Shown here in pieces: positions 36,565-46,358 of a stretch of DNA of 64,000 nucleotides; the first letter of the stretch is position 1; every line of letters starts with the position of its first letter. Origin of the DNA: Linepithema humile (lineage: Eukaryota; Arthropoda; Insecta; Hymenoptera; Formicidae); NCBI RefSeq assembly GCF_040581485.1, contig NC_090129.1, positions 2,404,501-2,468,500 of the forward strand. Direction: 5' to 3'. Both the position numbers and the translations under genes were made by a program. The notes beneath the pieces were generated by a model that searched no databases, was not told the origin of the DNA, and saw only the letters and a program-made list of their open reading frames with translations.

Positions 36565-39500
36565 TTATATGCCTCTTTTGATAGCTTTCGGTGCGATTGA
36601 TACTTTGGTAGGTTTGCATAAATCGATCACGCACGGATCATCCAAAGGCGGGTGTGTGCAAATCGAAGTCGCAGGTACCAGCAGTGCCAAGGATATTTCC
36701 ACGTTACAAGGCTCCATCCATACTTGATGCGACAGAAGAACCGTCGTTCTCAACCTATAATCTTTCTGATCAGAGCACTGCATACGCAAGTCTGATTGTC
36801 GCGGTAACAATAATTGCACTTGTTGATCCGGATGTCTCAATTTTATTCGCAGAGTAGTGGGGTCGCGAAGATTCAATATCTTGGCGTTCAAGGGGATTCC
36901 CAGTAAAAGTCCGCCCGTGAATTTTAGCGCGGCGTCGGCGTCACCTCTCGGTTCTTCGATATACGCTCGACAGAAACGCGTCGTCGCCGACGGTCTCGGC
37001 AGTCGTTCTTCTCCTTGCGCCACCGGCGTCAAGAGCAGTGGTAGTAAGAGTCGCGTCAAGGAACCTGGCTTCACGTCCGCCAGTGTCGGTATTTGTAGCA
37101 CCAGAGCCCTGGAGAATGGCGGCAATCTCGATGTATCTTGAGGCAAAGCGTCAGCCTCCGACAGAAAATGACGAGCCAGCGGCAATGCGCTACCGGTCGC
37201 GCTCTTTGTTATTCTAACCAATTCTATAGCCAATGCCTTCAACCACATATCGTTAGCCAGCGTAACTTCATTCTCGCCCAATCCGCTGAACAAGCGTTGC
37301 AACCTGGAAAAAAAATGTGCCGACATTGTACCTCTTGTACAAATTATCATTGAAATTTTTTAGCGAAATTCCGCAGCATAAAACGAATATGTCCTCAATG
37401 AAGAGTGCGTACTTTTGTGTGTGCTGAAGAAGAATGGAAACGTTATTGCTAGTATTCGGTATCGGGCTCGCTGAAATAGACGTCGTCGACGACACGGAGA
37501 ATTCTTTGAGAACGGATTTCATCAACAGTAAGCATCGAATATACAGAGCGGCGAAACGTGCTGCACCCTCCATATGATGATCCATCTCTGCCAAGCGATC
37601 GAGATCAATGGCCGCGGCTTCCAGAAGCTGCGTGTGGACTCTGCCTCCTGGTCTCGCGTTCTCAATTCCGGCTACCATTTTCTCCAAAAACTCTCGACCA
37701 CGTTGGTCCCTATTCTCTTCGTCGTCCATGTCTTCCGTTTTAATCCCTGAGCTGTTCGTAAGTGCTGGCCGCAATCGTGGAACTAAATGCGGCATAGTAT
37801 CACGCAGATAGTGATAGTGTTTCGAAGCATGTTCGGTGAACAGAGCGTGCATACTTGGACAATGTAACGCGGCGTTGAATATTAAAACAAGCACGCTTGC
37901 ATCTGTTATACAAAAGTTAAGGTTATCATATATGTCTTTAAAATCGAAAAATATTTATACAATGAAAATTGATTCAAAGGATACAGGACGGTTCATCCAC
38001 GTCTGGCTCGGGTGTGTCGAAGAAAGGATGCCGGCCAAGAAGTTGCGGCACTAAAGGCAACGTTAAGTACGGATGTGACGCGCCTAACGCTGCTAAACAA
38101 CTTCTAATGCTCTCTCTATCCTGAGGATATCGAGACAAATTATCTACCAAACGATTAACGCACATGTAAAGACAATTTGTGGTAGCGAGGTGACTAGCAG
38201 CCAGCATAGCGTGCAATCCCTCTCTCACTTCTCCGGAGAAATCTTCCAGTGCACCCAAAATTGTTTCCAACTGGTCTTCCTGAAGGGTCACGCTTGCCGA
38301 CATTTTCCTTAAAGATTCGATAGCCCTTAATCTAACGTCTTGAATTTCATCGTTGAACATGTCCACCATAAAGTCTAATGAAACTCTAGCTATACTGGGC
38401 TGTTCTAATGAAAGCGTGCAAAGCGCTTCAACCGCTGCTGTTCTCACCTAAAATGATATTTATTTACAGGGAAAAATGGATCTGAAGAATATGTAAACAG
38501 TTTTAAGCATACCTCTAAAAATTCATCCTCCAAACCGTGAATAAATGCTCCGCAAGATCCACTTTTTTCTTCAACTTCACTTCTATCCGTTTCAACTACT
38601 TTCTGTTTTTTATCCAGTGCTTGTTCTATATAACGTCGCGATACACTTTTCATCGTTCCCAGAAGAGACATCGCCGAGGCTCTCACACGAGGCGATAAAT
38701 CTCCCATAAGACTACAAATTTGCGAGAAGGCACAATCCACCATGCGTATATCCTCTCCATCAGGTCCCACGATGATGCTGTAAGTATGTACAGTTATAAT
38801 ATTGTAAATATATATAATGTTTATAAGTTTATTAATTAAATACATTTATATCTGTTATATACTAACTTCTCTGGATACTCTCTACCCAAAAGCCATATAA
38901 GTTTCAGAACAGCTCGGCGTACAATTTCGTAATCATCTCGCAGAGCTGCACAAGCTTCCTTGAAGAAACTTGCAGGGAGTCTACAGCCTCTGTGAGAATG
39001 TAATTCCGCCATGGTTTCAAAAGCTTGAGCACGTACTCTTGGATCTTGAGACCGAGCATAATTGCCAATCAATGTTAAAATATCATCAGCAGCACTCGCT
39101 GTCAAATAACGTCCAACGATAGAAAGACACCGTGTTTGAACACCATGCCATGTGTCAGGCAAATGTTCCTGAGCAACTTTCAATACCATTGCCCTGAATA
39201 TACAAAATACTGCTTTTACTAATTTCTCAATGAAAGCATTTTTATCTTTTCAATTAAGACAAATATTCAGTAGATAAGAATCAGTTCTTAAAAACTAAAA
39301 ACAGATAAGATATGGTAATCTATAAAATATATATACTTTTGATAATCTCCCAACTTTAATAGTGTTGATAATCCCTGACTCTTTACTCTATGAGATTCCT
39401 CATTTCTCAAAAGCTCAGCTGTTTCATTCACAATTTTTGCCTTTTCCACTGTGTCAGGCGTTATCTCCCCCAACTCAGCAAACACCCAGAAAATTTTGGC

Positions 39501-39891
39501 TCTAACTGCAGCTTCAGTCTCAACAGCAAATCTTTCCGCTAGCTTCTTTACAATTGTAGGAACATCCTCTGGTGCTATACATGCTATAGCATCCGAGATA
39601 CGAACAAGCAATTGTAATGCATCATTCCCACTCTTACATTTCTCAAGACATTCTATATAAGCTAAAACTGAACTGCTGTCAGTACCACTTTTTGTACTCG
39701 TTGACAGTAACCTTAGAGTCTTTAACCGCTTGGCTGGTGGTTCATTGATAACCTGAGTAAAAATTTCATAATTTATAATTTTATAATTTATAAAAATAGT
39801 TTCATCAATGGAAAAAAATATATCAAAACACATTTATTACCTGACTTTGAGTAAATTCTGCCAATACTCGTTTCTTCATTAAAGCTGCCAT
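36565..39891 (-). CDS. IntS4: Integrator complex subunit 4
   Basis: A 916-residue HEAT-repeat scaffold of the Integrator complex. It forms the cleavage module with IntS9/IntS11 that processes U snRNA 3' ends and attenuates nascent transcripts. Exons in transcript order: 39891-39841, 39752-39337, 39193-38867, 38777-38513, 38447-37985, 37902-37413, 37303-36565 (TAA); phases close. The N-terminus MAALMKKRVLAEFTQSQ and PPAKRLK match the family start. HEAT-type helices run through about residues 60-520 (DPRVRAQAFETMAELHSH, SPRVRASAMSLLGTMKSV). Landmarks GAFIHGLEDEFLE, VDMFNDEIQDVRLRAIESLRK and HPFFDTPEPDVDEPS are characteristic of IntS4. A polyadenylation signal sits at 36484-36479. This is the only intact copy; the copy in the left duplicate is reduced to a stub. 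Confidence 0.97.
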
Positions 39892-40987
39892 TCTTATTAA
39901 AGATTAATAAATATCTTTTATTTCATTATAAATTTCAACAATATTTTTTCGTAATACTCTTAACGCGTTTAAACATTAACAAAAAAAGAAATTGTCAGAA
40001 CTTGATCGTCTGTAGATTCATACGCTTGTAATTTTGGCGTGTTCCGAAAATCATAAGAAAAGTGTCACAATTTTTTTGTGGACAATTTTTCCAATATCCA
40101 ATAACTGAATGTGTTTTTTAGCAACTTTGACTTTATAGGATAAAAAAATGACGTTTCGTTACGTCTATGAGCTTATACTAAGCTTCTGATTGGTTATGCG
40201 GTTATGCGTTATGCGAAAAGATGTGTCATGGGACTTATGATGGGACTGTCCCATTGGACGTTATCTTCAAGTTGTGTGGTGTGCGTAGTTGCATTGATGC
40301 GATGTTTCCTACCAGGCTCCCGACTTCCGAGCCCCACACAAGCGAGAAGCGCGTACATGTGCTGCGCAAAGCGTTCTGCGCAGCACATGTACGCGCTTCT
40401 CGCTTGTGTGGGGCTCGGAAGTCGGGAGCCTGGTAGGAAACATCGCATCATTGCGTAGTTGTAAGGAGATACTTGTGTTTGATACTATGATCTTGTGTTC
40501 CACCTGTGTCCCTTATTGAAAAACTTTATAGAACATCTGCAAAAGTATCAAAAATTGTTTTAATAAGTTTGTTATTCCATCTCCCAGCATTAATCAGTTT
40601 TCTGTCTGGTTGTGTGTTCTATATACGGCAGAAGGTGTGACAGTAGATTATTTTTCCTCCTACAATGTTGATTCTACGTGGAATTAAACTGACGTAGTTT
40701 CCCCACCTATACATATACATTAACATATGCTTGGGTGGTTAATCCCGAGATCAGAGACGTCTTAATTTGCCAGTACTTTGTGTGAATTAGTATTGTCTTT
40801 ATGTACATTGTGACGAATAGTTATGAATTCAGAGAATTCTCTTTTTTATAAAGTGACGACAAGCTAAAATACTCCACATATGTGTAGAGACCAGTGGAGA
40901 TTTTTATTAAGTGTTAATAGTACAAAGTGTAATATTGAGTCTTCCTAAGACGAATATTTATTAAGAAAGAAATAGAATTTATTTAAA
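39892..40987. promoter_or_regulatory. Divergent region between IntS4 and MyD88-B
   Basis: 1.1 kb between opposing start codons. From about 40129 onward it aligns with 31765-32444 upstream of MyD88-A, including CTAAGCTTCTGATTGGTTAT and CATCTCCCAGCATTAATCAG, so the MyD88 promoter was duplicated with the gene. About 40240-40451 has no counterpart in copy A and includes the large hairpin. Confidence 0.6.
40295..40450. repeat. 156-bp hairpin: 74-bp perfect inverted repeat with 8-base loop
   Basis: Arms 40295-40368 and 40377-40450 are exact reverse complements, separated by AAGCGTTC. The arms are GC-rich compared with their surroundings. A 10-bp direct repeat TGCGTAGTTG flanks the structure (40282-40291 and 40452-40461), resembling a target site duplication. 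It is absent from the homologous region upstream of MyD88-A. The open frames across it mirror each other on the two strands and are not genes. Confidence 0.93.
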
Positions 40988-42774
40988 ATGGCGAGTGATT
41001 TGTCAGCTGTGCCACTTGTTGCTCTTTCTGCTGAGACCAAGGAATATATTGCAAACATGTTAAATCCCACTAAATTTTTATCAAATGAGAATAGTTTCCA
41101 AAGGTAAAAATTTGTTAATGATTTAAAATTCAATATTTTACATAATTCCAAGAATATTATATGTAACTAATTATTATTTGTAATTACAAGGGATTGGAGA
41201 GGTTTGACGCATTTGTTGAAAGTTAATGCAGAACTTATGCCATGGTTTGAAGCTCAAAAAGATCCGACAAAATACATATTAGAAAAGATAGAGAAAAATA
41301 TCTCAATGAAAGATTTTCAAGCAACAATGGAATTGATGGACAGATGGGACATTATTGATGATACTGAAAAAATGTTTGGTATGTATTACTAAAAAATAAT
41401 TCATACATTTATTGTAATTTATACTAATTTCATAAAAATAATATCAAAATTTATAATTACAATTAATGATTAACAATTTGTTCATACAGAAAGTGATGCA
41501 ATAAAATATCTTGAACATCAGCAAAGAGTATCAGCTAATCCAATAGATCAGCAGGTTGACGAAGACATACTTACATTAGGTTTGAAATTAGCATTTAATA
41601 ATATTTTAACTTGCCGATTTAATTGTACAATTATACTTTATAACATATATAACAAATATTTATTTCTCACAGATGATGCTTATAGGCTAACACGAGGTTT
41701 AAGCAAAACACATTATGATGCGTTTCTTCTATATGCAGATGAGGATGCTGATTTTGCGAATGAGATAATGCAAAAGCTTCAGACAGAATATAAGCTAAAG
41801 GTATTATACATAACTAAAATATGATTGTTTTTAATTAACAATTGATTAGATTTAAACGATATTAATATTTTCAGTTATGTTACCATCAAAATATGATTGC
41901 TGGTCTACCATTTGAGCATGAAGCAGTGATGAAGTTAATATCTAAGCGATGCAATAAATTACTTGTTATATTATCACCTAATTTTCTCAGACATCCAACA
42001 AATCAATTTTTATTAAGTTATACGCAAGCTCTAAGTATCGGTATGTTTTTTAGTTATATTTTTATATGGTGTAATTGAGACTCTATTTTAAAATTATATA
42101 AAAATTTCATTTTTCTTATTTTCTAGAAAAACAGCAGAGAAAAATAGTACCTTGCTTATATAAAAAGTGTCAACAGGAAGACGTGCCATATCAATTACAA
42201 TATATATCTCGTGTGGATTATACTCGCAGAAAATATCAAGACTTTTGGATGCTATTATGTTATTCTATACAAGCTCCAACTGTTGTTATTACAAGGTAAT
42301 ATAATTCCTGCTGAATTTGTGACTAAATATAAAAATAAGTTAATTTAAGAACACAAACTGAGTGATTTTGAATTTTACAGTAGTACAATGTCAGTAGAAC
42401 AGAGCAGTATGATACAAGAGTTGCCAGAAATAAATACTTTGCCTGATAAGCATAGCATAATAATTGAAACTGCTACTCAAAAAACAGATGAAGAAACATC
42501 AAGACATTCACTTCAGAGTGAAAGTTGTGTTAATAGAGATGGTATAGCTTTAAATGTGGAGAATGAAGAGAATGAAAAATTACTCCTAAAAAAAATGAAA
42601 AATTTGAAGACGAAATTAAATGGGGACAGTTTGGAAAGTAATGAAAGTGGCGAATCACAGAATCAATTAATTACATGTACAAAGACATATGCAAAGAAGA
42701 AAAAATCATCTGATAAGAAAAAAAGTTCATTAAAATTTTTTAGAAAGAAAAAAATTGCTTTACAGGCCTCGTAA
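40988..42774 (+). CDS. Myd88: MyD88 Toll adaptor, copy B
   Basis: A 416-residue death-TIR adaptor of the Toll pathway, the paralogue of 32445-34275. Exons: 40988-41103, 41191-41378, 41490-41579, 41673-41800, 41875-42040, 42127-42295, 42381-42774; same intron positions and phases as copy A. The death domain spans about residues 20-101 (DWRGLTHLLKV, MELMDRWDIIDDTEKMF). The TIR spans about 144-282, with box 1 HYDAFLLYADEDADF, the BB-loop stretch QNMIAGLPFEHEAVMK, then LISKRCNKLLVILSPNF, and box 3 QDFWMLLCYSIQ. Neither copy keeps the textbook RDxxPG of box 2: B keeps the Gly, A keeps the Pro. The lysine-rich tail ends KKIALQAS. AATAAA lies at 42806-42811. The FEHEAVM stretch makes B look closer to the conventional insect form, but this is a judgement from memory. 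Confidence 0.95.
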
Positions 42775-43198
42775 AAAATTGTTATTACTATGGATAATTG
42801 TAGATAATAAATCGTTTTTATGTTTTTTTCTGTTTATATAAAAAGAAGAAAAAATATTTGTGTTTAAATATATGTATATATAAGAGGAAGAAAAATGTTT
42901 ATATAAATATATTAAAGCAAATATTACGTCACATTTTACATGACTATTGTATATATAAAAAGTATGTAAAGAAGTTATATTTTTTAATTATACGCAACAA
43001 TGTAAAAAATTTCAGAACCTTTGGCATGTACAATTATTTATCGTTCACAACATGACATTAAAATTGCATTTAATATTTTTTATTGTATATATTCAGCTAA
43101 AGTATTGTGTTTATAAAAAAAAGAATTTTTCAATAAAACGCTTATCTAACTTATCTTTTCTGTTATCTAAAATATTAATAAAGTTCTAAGTCTTGGTT

Positions 43199-44419
43199 TT
43201 ATGGTTGAAGGTAGCCTCCTTGAAGGTGAACACAGTAGTGCCAACGATATTTCAATCGTACTATACTACTTTCATATTCGCATTTAGGGACACTCAGAAA
43301 ATAATTATTTACCATGATTTGAACTTGTTCGTACGATGTGAATTTTTGATTTGCTGACCATTTCCTAAGGTTTGGAAGCAAATGAAAGTTGTTTGCAGCT
43401 AGATCTGGTGACCAAATCGGGTGGGGTAATAATATGTATTGCATGTCATGGCATTTTTGTATTGCATCTTCTGATGTATAAATTGAACTGTTATTTACTT
43501 GTTGCAAAATCAATGTCTTATTTGCCACTTGTGGCTGCCTTTGCACTACTGCTGTCTTTAAGTATTCCAACATCAACAAGTAATCGTTGCGAATTGTTTC
43601 TATGTTTTGAGTATACTTAGTGAGAACAATTCCAGTTGAATTCCAAAAAATAATAGCTTTAACTTCTTGTCTGCATGGAACTGTTTCTGTCCTTGATGAA
43701 GAATTAGCGTTAGTAAATTGTTCCGTCTCAGGAGTGTAATAAAATGATATTTCGTAAAACGTTACAAAGCGATACAAGAAATCCTCTTGATTGTCTATAT
43801 AATATTTTAAACAATCTTTCGAAACTTGTACTCGATTGCATCTTAAATCACTGATCGGTACACTTGGCACCCAATGCCCAGATAACTGGACCCAGTTCCT
43901 TTTTGTTAAGATAAGGGATACAAAATCTGGGCTTTGCTTTACCATTTCTGCTATTTCTTCGAGTGTCAAATGGTAATTATAAATTACGATGTCAGTCACT
44001 ATCTTGTACAGTTTATTAAGTCCTATATATTTTTTCCACATATCAATTATCTTTTTTATTTCTACAAGTGAAGGTATTACGTAATGTCCTTTTAAAGTCC
44101 TTGTCAGTTCGCCATGAATATCGTACATATTTAAACCTTTTAAAGCGAAATATCTAATAATTATATAATAATCACTGCGTTCCATTCTTTTTTCCTCTTT
44201 TCTCTTTTGTTTCTTTTTCAATTGGCAATCAGTCATTTCATTCACTTCTTCATTTGTACTACGAAAGTAATTTTGAGCACGAACAACCATCTCTTCTACT
44301 ATTGTAAGCGGAAAAATAAATATTCCTAAAGTACTTTCCAGTTCTTTTAAAATTTCGACTGGTGTGAAACCTTTCAAAGTAAAATATTTAACAACTCCAA
44401 AATAATCATCGTCTTCCAT
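43199..44419 (-). CDS. Mariner-transposase-derived protein, catalytically dead, possibly domesticated
   Basis: A single-exon ORF of 406 codons from ATG 44419 to TAA 43199. The C-terminal two thirds align with mariner transposases: HLTLEEIAEMVKQSPDFVSLIL (second HTH), HWVPSVPISD (the WVPHEL linker), KAIIFWNSTGIVLTKY, LPHPIWSPDLAANNFHLLPNL and KFTSYEQV. All three catalytic Asp sites are changed: TGDE reads FYE, HDNARPH reads QVNNSS, PSDYH reads ANNFH. The N-terminus has two copies of a mariner-like HTH module (DDDYFGVVKYFTLKGFTPVEILKEL and SDYYIIIRYFALKGLNMYDIHGEL), split by a basic KKKQKRKEEKRMER linker. Its last ~50 codons are duplicated at 36050-36243, so it predates the duplication. An open frame this long with a dead active site suggests selection for a non-transposase role; decay in progress is the alternative. 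Confidence 0.8.
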   Translation of the reverse strand: MEDDDYFGVVKYFTLKGFTPVEILKELESTLGIFIFPLTIVEEMVVRAQNYFRSTNEEVNEMTDCQLKKKQKRKEEKRMERSDYYIIIRYFALKGLNMYDIHGELTRTLKGHYVIPSLVEIKKIIDMWKKYIGLNKLYKIVTDIVIYNYHLTLEEIAEMVKQSPDFVSLILTKRNWVQLSGHWVPSVPISDLRCNRVQVSKDCLKYYIDNQEDFLYRFVTFYEISFYYTPETEQFTNANSSSRTETVPCRQEVKAIIFWNSTGIVLTKYTQNIETIRNDYLLMLEYLKTAVVQRQPQVANKTLILQQVNNSSIYTSEDAIQKCHDMQYILLPHPIWSPDLAANNFHLLPNLRKWSANQKFTSYEQVQIMVNNYFLSVPKCEYESSIVRLKYRWHYCVHLQGGYLQP

Positions 44420-45289
44420 GTTTGAAAAAATTACTTGAAGCGTTTACTTCGATGGGCTGAATTATTTCAAAGATCGAAAGTCGCGATCGAGAAATCCGAG
44501 ATTATACAGTTCAATATGTGAAAAATAAAAAACTCTAATGTTTCTTTTTGTTCGTGGAATCACAATCACGGAATAAAGGTTAAAATCGCAAAATCGCACG
44601 ATCACTTCAACAATTATTCTCAGTCCAAAATTCCTCAAATCAACGCACTTTTACAATTCTAGATCAGTTTTTCGATTTTTGCTAAAAAAAGCAGCTCAGC
44701 CGAGAGGTGTGGATTTTATTGCAGGCGTTGAGTTCTTTTCTAATGCTGAACACTAATTGTCTTGCAATTTGAGAGTTTCGAGATGACCTCCAGATATCAC
44801 ATACAATTGACTGACGAAGAACTGTATGAAATACTGTGGCGAAGAAATCGGTTAATCGTTAAGCAATCGATGCCTCTTGTTATTGTTGATAGAACACACT
44901 GTTTTTCTGATTGAAAAAAAAGAAGATCGACTAGTTATCTTTCAAACTTTGCTCGAGTTTAGCGTGAATTTGAGAAAGTTCTAGAAAATTATTTGGAATA
45001 TTTTTTGTGAATTCTTTTATAATAATTTAAAATAAGACCACAGGGAAAAATCAAAGCAGCTATCTATTCAGAAAACTGTAATACGCCGAAAAAAATAACT
45101 TGAGTTTTCGATCGTAATTATAAAAGTTACATAATAATTGCTTAGAAATTCTGAAATATTTTTTAAATACGATTTAATCTAAAACTATTATCATCTAAAG
45201 ATACAAAGTAATTTGTTTTATTACATTGCATTCAACAACTGTATCTATAATCGCATAGAACGATTAGTTTATTACCCACCGCTCGCGGT
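44420..45289. other. Intergenic DNA
   Basis: AT-rich sequence between the mariner-derived gene and the CpG-rich block. A short open frame from the ATG at 44783 (LTDEELYEILWRRN) is too small to support. I see nothing else. Confidence 0.5.
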
Positions 45290-46358
45290 GCACTCAGTTT
45301 ACGTACGACGTTTCAAGATGTCGTTGCTATCGCACAATCTACCGCGTGGCGTCGCTCTCGTATGCGCCTGATCGGTGGTGATCGCGGAATGGGATTCCAA
45401 TATGGCAGCCGTCGTGATAGCCGCACAAGTCAGTGTCGCGGAAATGTTTTGAACTCGCTGAGCAGGCAACCGCGACGATCGGTCGACGTGCGACGCATAG
45501 GTTAGTAGGACGACGTGTAAACGCGTCGGTCGCGTTTTGTGGCCGATCGACCGATTTGTGTCAAAAAAAAGCGCGATGGGCCGCCCTCGCGAGACAGTCG
45601 TGTTACTTCTCGCTGTCGCGCGCGCGGTTTCCGCAATATATGCTCCCCGCGCTCGGCAGATTAATCGTACCGATATGCTGACGTAAAGTTACACCTGGCC
45701 GATGCTCGGCCCGGGCGCGCCGGTCGACATACGAACATTCGGCGCGCGCGACGACGCTTCCGCGCCGCTTACGAGTCTCGCCGTCCCTGTCCTTCGTAAC
45801 GCGCGACGCCGCGCCGCGCCGCACCGCACCGCGTCCAGATCCGCATTGTGTACGTTTACGACGTGCGTGTCCGCGTTCCTATCTTTGTCAGTTACATCGA
45901 CTGACTGCGCGCGATCTCCCGTATCTCTCTCTCTCTATCTTTCGCCGTCTCCCTCGTCGCGATTTGCGTCAGGTGTGTGATTGCTGTATTATTCTGCGTG
46001 AATGCGTGCGTGCACGTCCGCTGTATGTATGTTGTTTACTTGCATGTGACTTGGATGCGTGGTGCCTGTACGAATTTGTTTTGGAAATGTCGCTTACGTC
46101 TATCCCCGCCTTCCCCGTTTTTCTGTTTCTCCTGTCATCGTGTGTCGCGCGGTCGCCTGTCGCCGCGTGTGCGTGCGAGTACGTGTGCGTGTGTGTCTGG
46201 GCGTCAAGAGTTCGTCACCGGTGGTCCATCACGTCTTCACGCGGCTCCGACCTGTCTTCTGCCCCGTGTGACAACCGTATGTGCCTTAGGACGCGCGACT
46301 ACGTTGGAACCACGTCGAAAATAGCGAGCATCATAACACCTGGGTCTGGCGACGTTCG
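45290..46358 (+). promoter_or_regulatory. CpG-rich candidate promoter and first exon of a gene extending beyond the window
   Basis: Base composition changes sharply here to CpG-rich and GC-rich, unlike the flanks. The block ends at a textbook donor (GACGTTCG before GTAAGTAAC, donor at 46359). A frame starting at ATG 46087 stays open to the donor with a hydrophobic Cys/Val-rich start, but codon use is unconvincing, so the block may be 5' UTR. A CT-repeat lies at about 45926-45940. The product is unknown. Confidence 0.5.

Larger units (their letters stand above)
36244..43350. repeat. Tandem segmental duplication, copy B
   Basis: The right unit of the duplication. It opens with about 120 bases of Nup214 intron 3 (36244-36362, sharing AAAAGCTAAACGCCAC with 30867). 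It then jumps past the Nup214 terminal exons and 3' UTR, which were deleted from this copy. It contains intact IntS4, MyD88-B and the 3' end of the mariner-derived gene, and ends inside that gene. It lacks the mariner of copy A and carries a large hairpin at 40295-40450. Confidence 0.88.

Noticed and set aside
40204..40503. Several 60-85 codon frames on both strands around the hairpin
   Set aside because: They read the same inverted repeat from both sides, so their sequences mirror each other; not genes.
44783..44914. Short frame with LTDEELYEILWRRN, faintly like the start of a transposase
   Set aside because: About 44 codons with nothing downstream to extend it.
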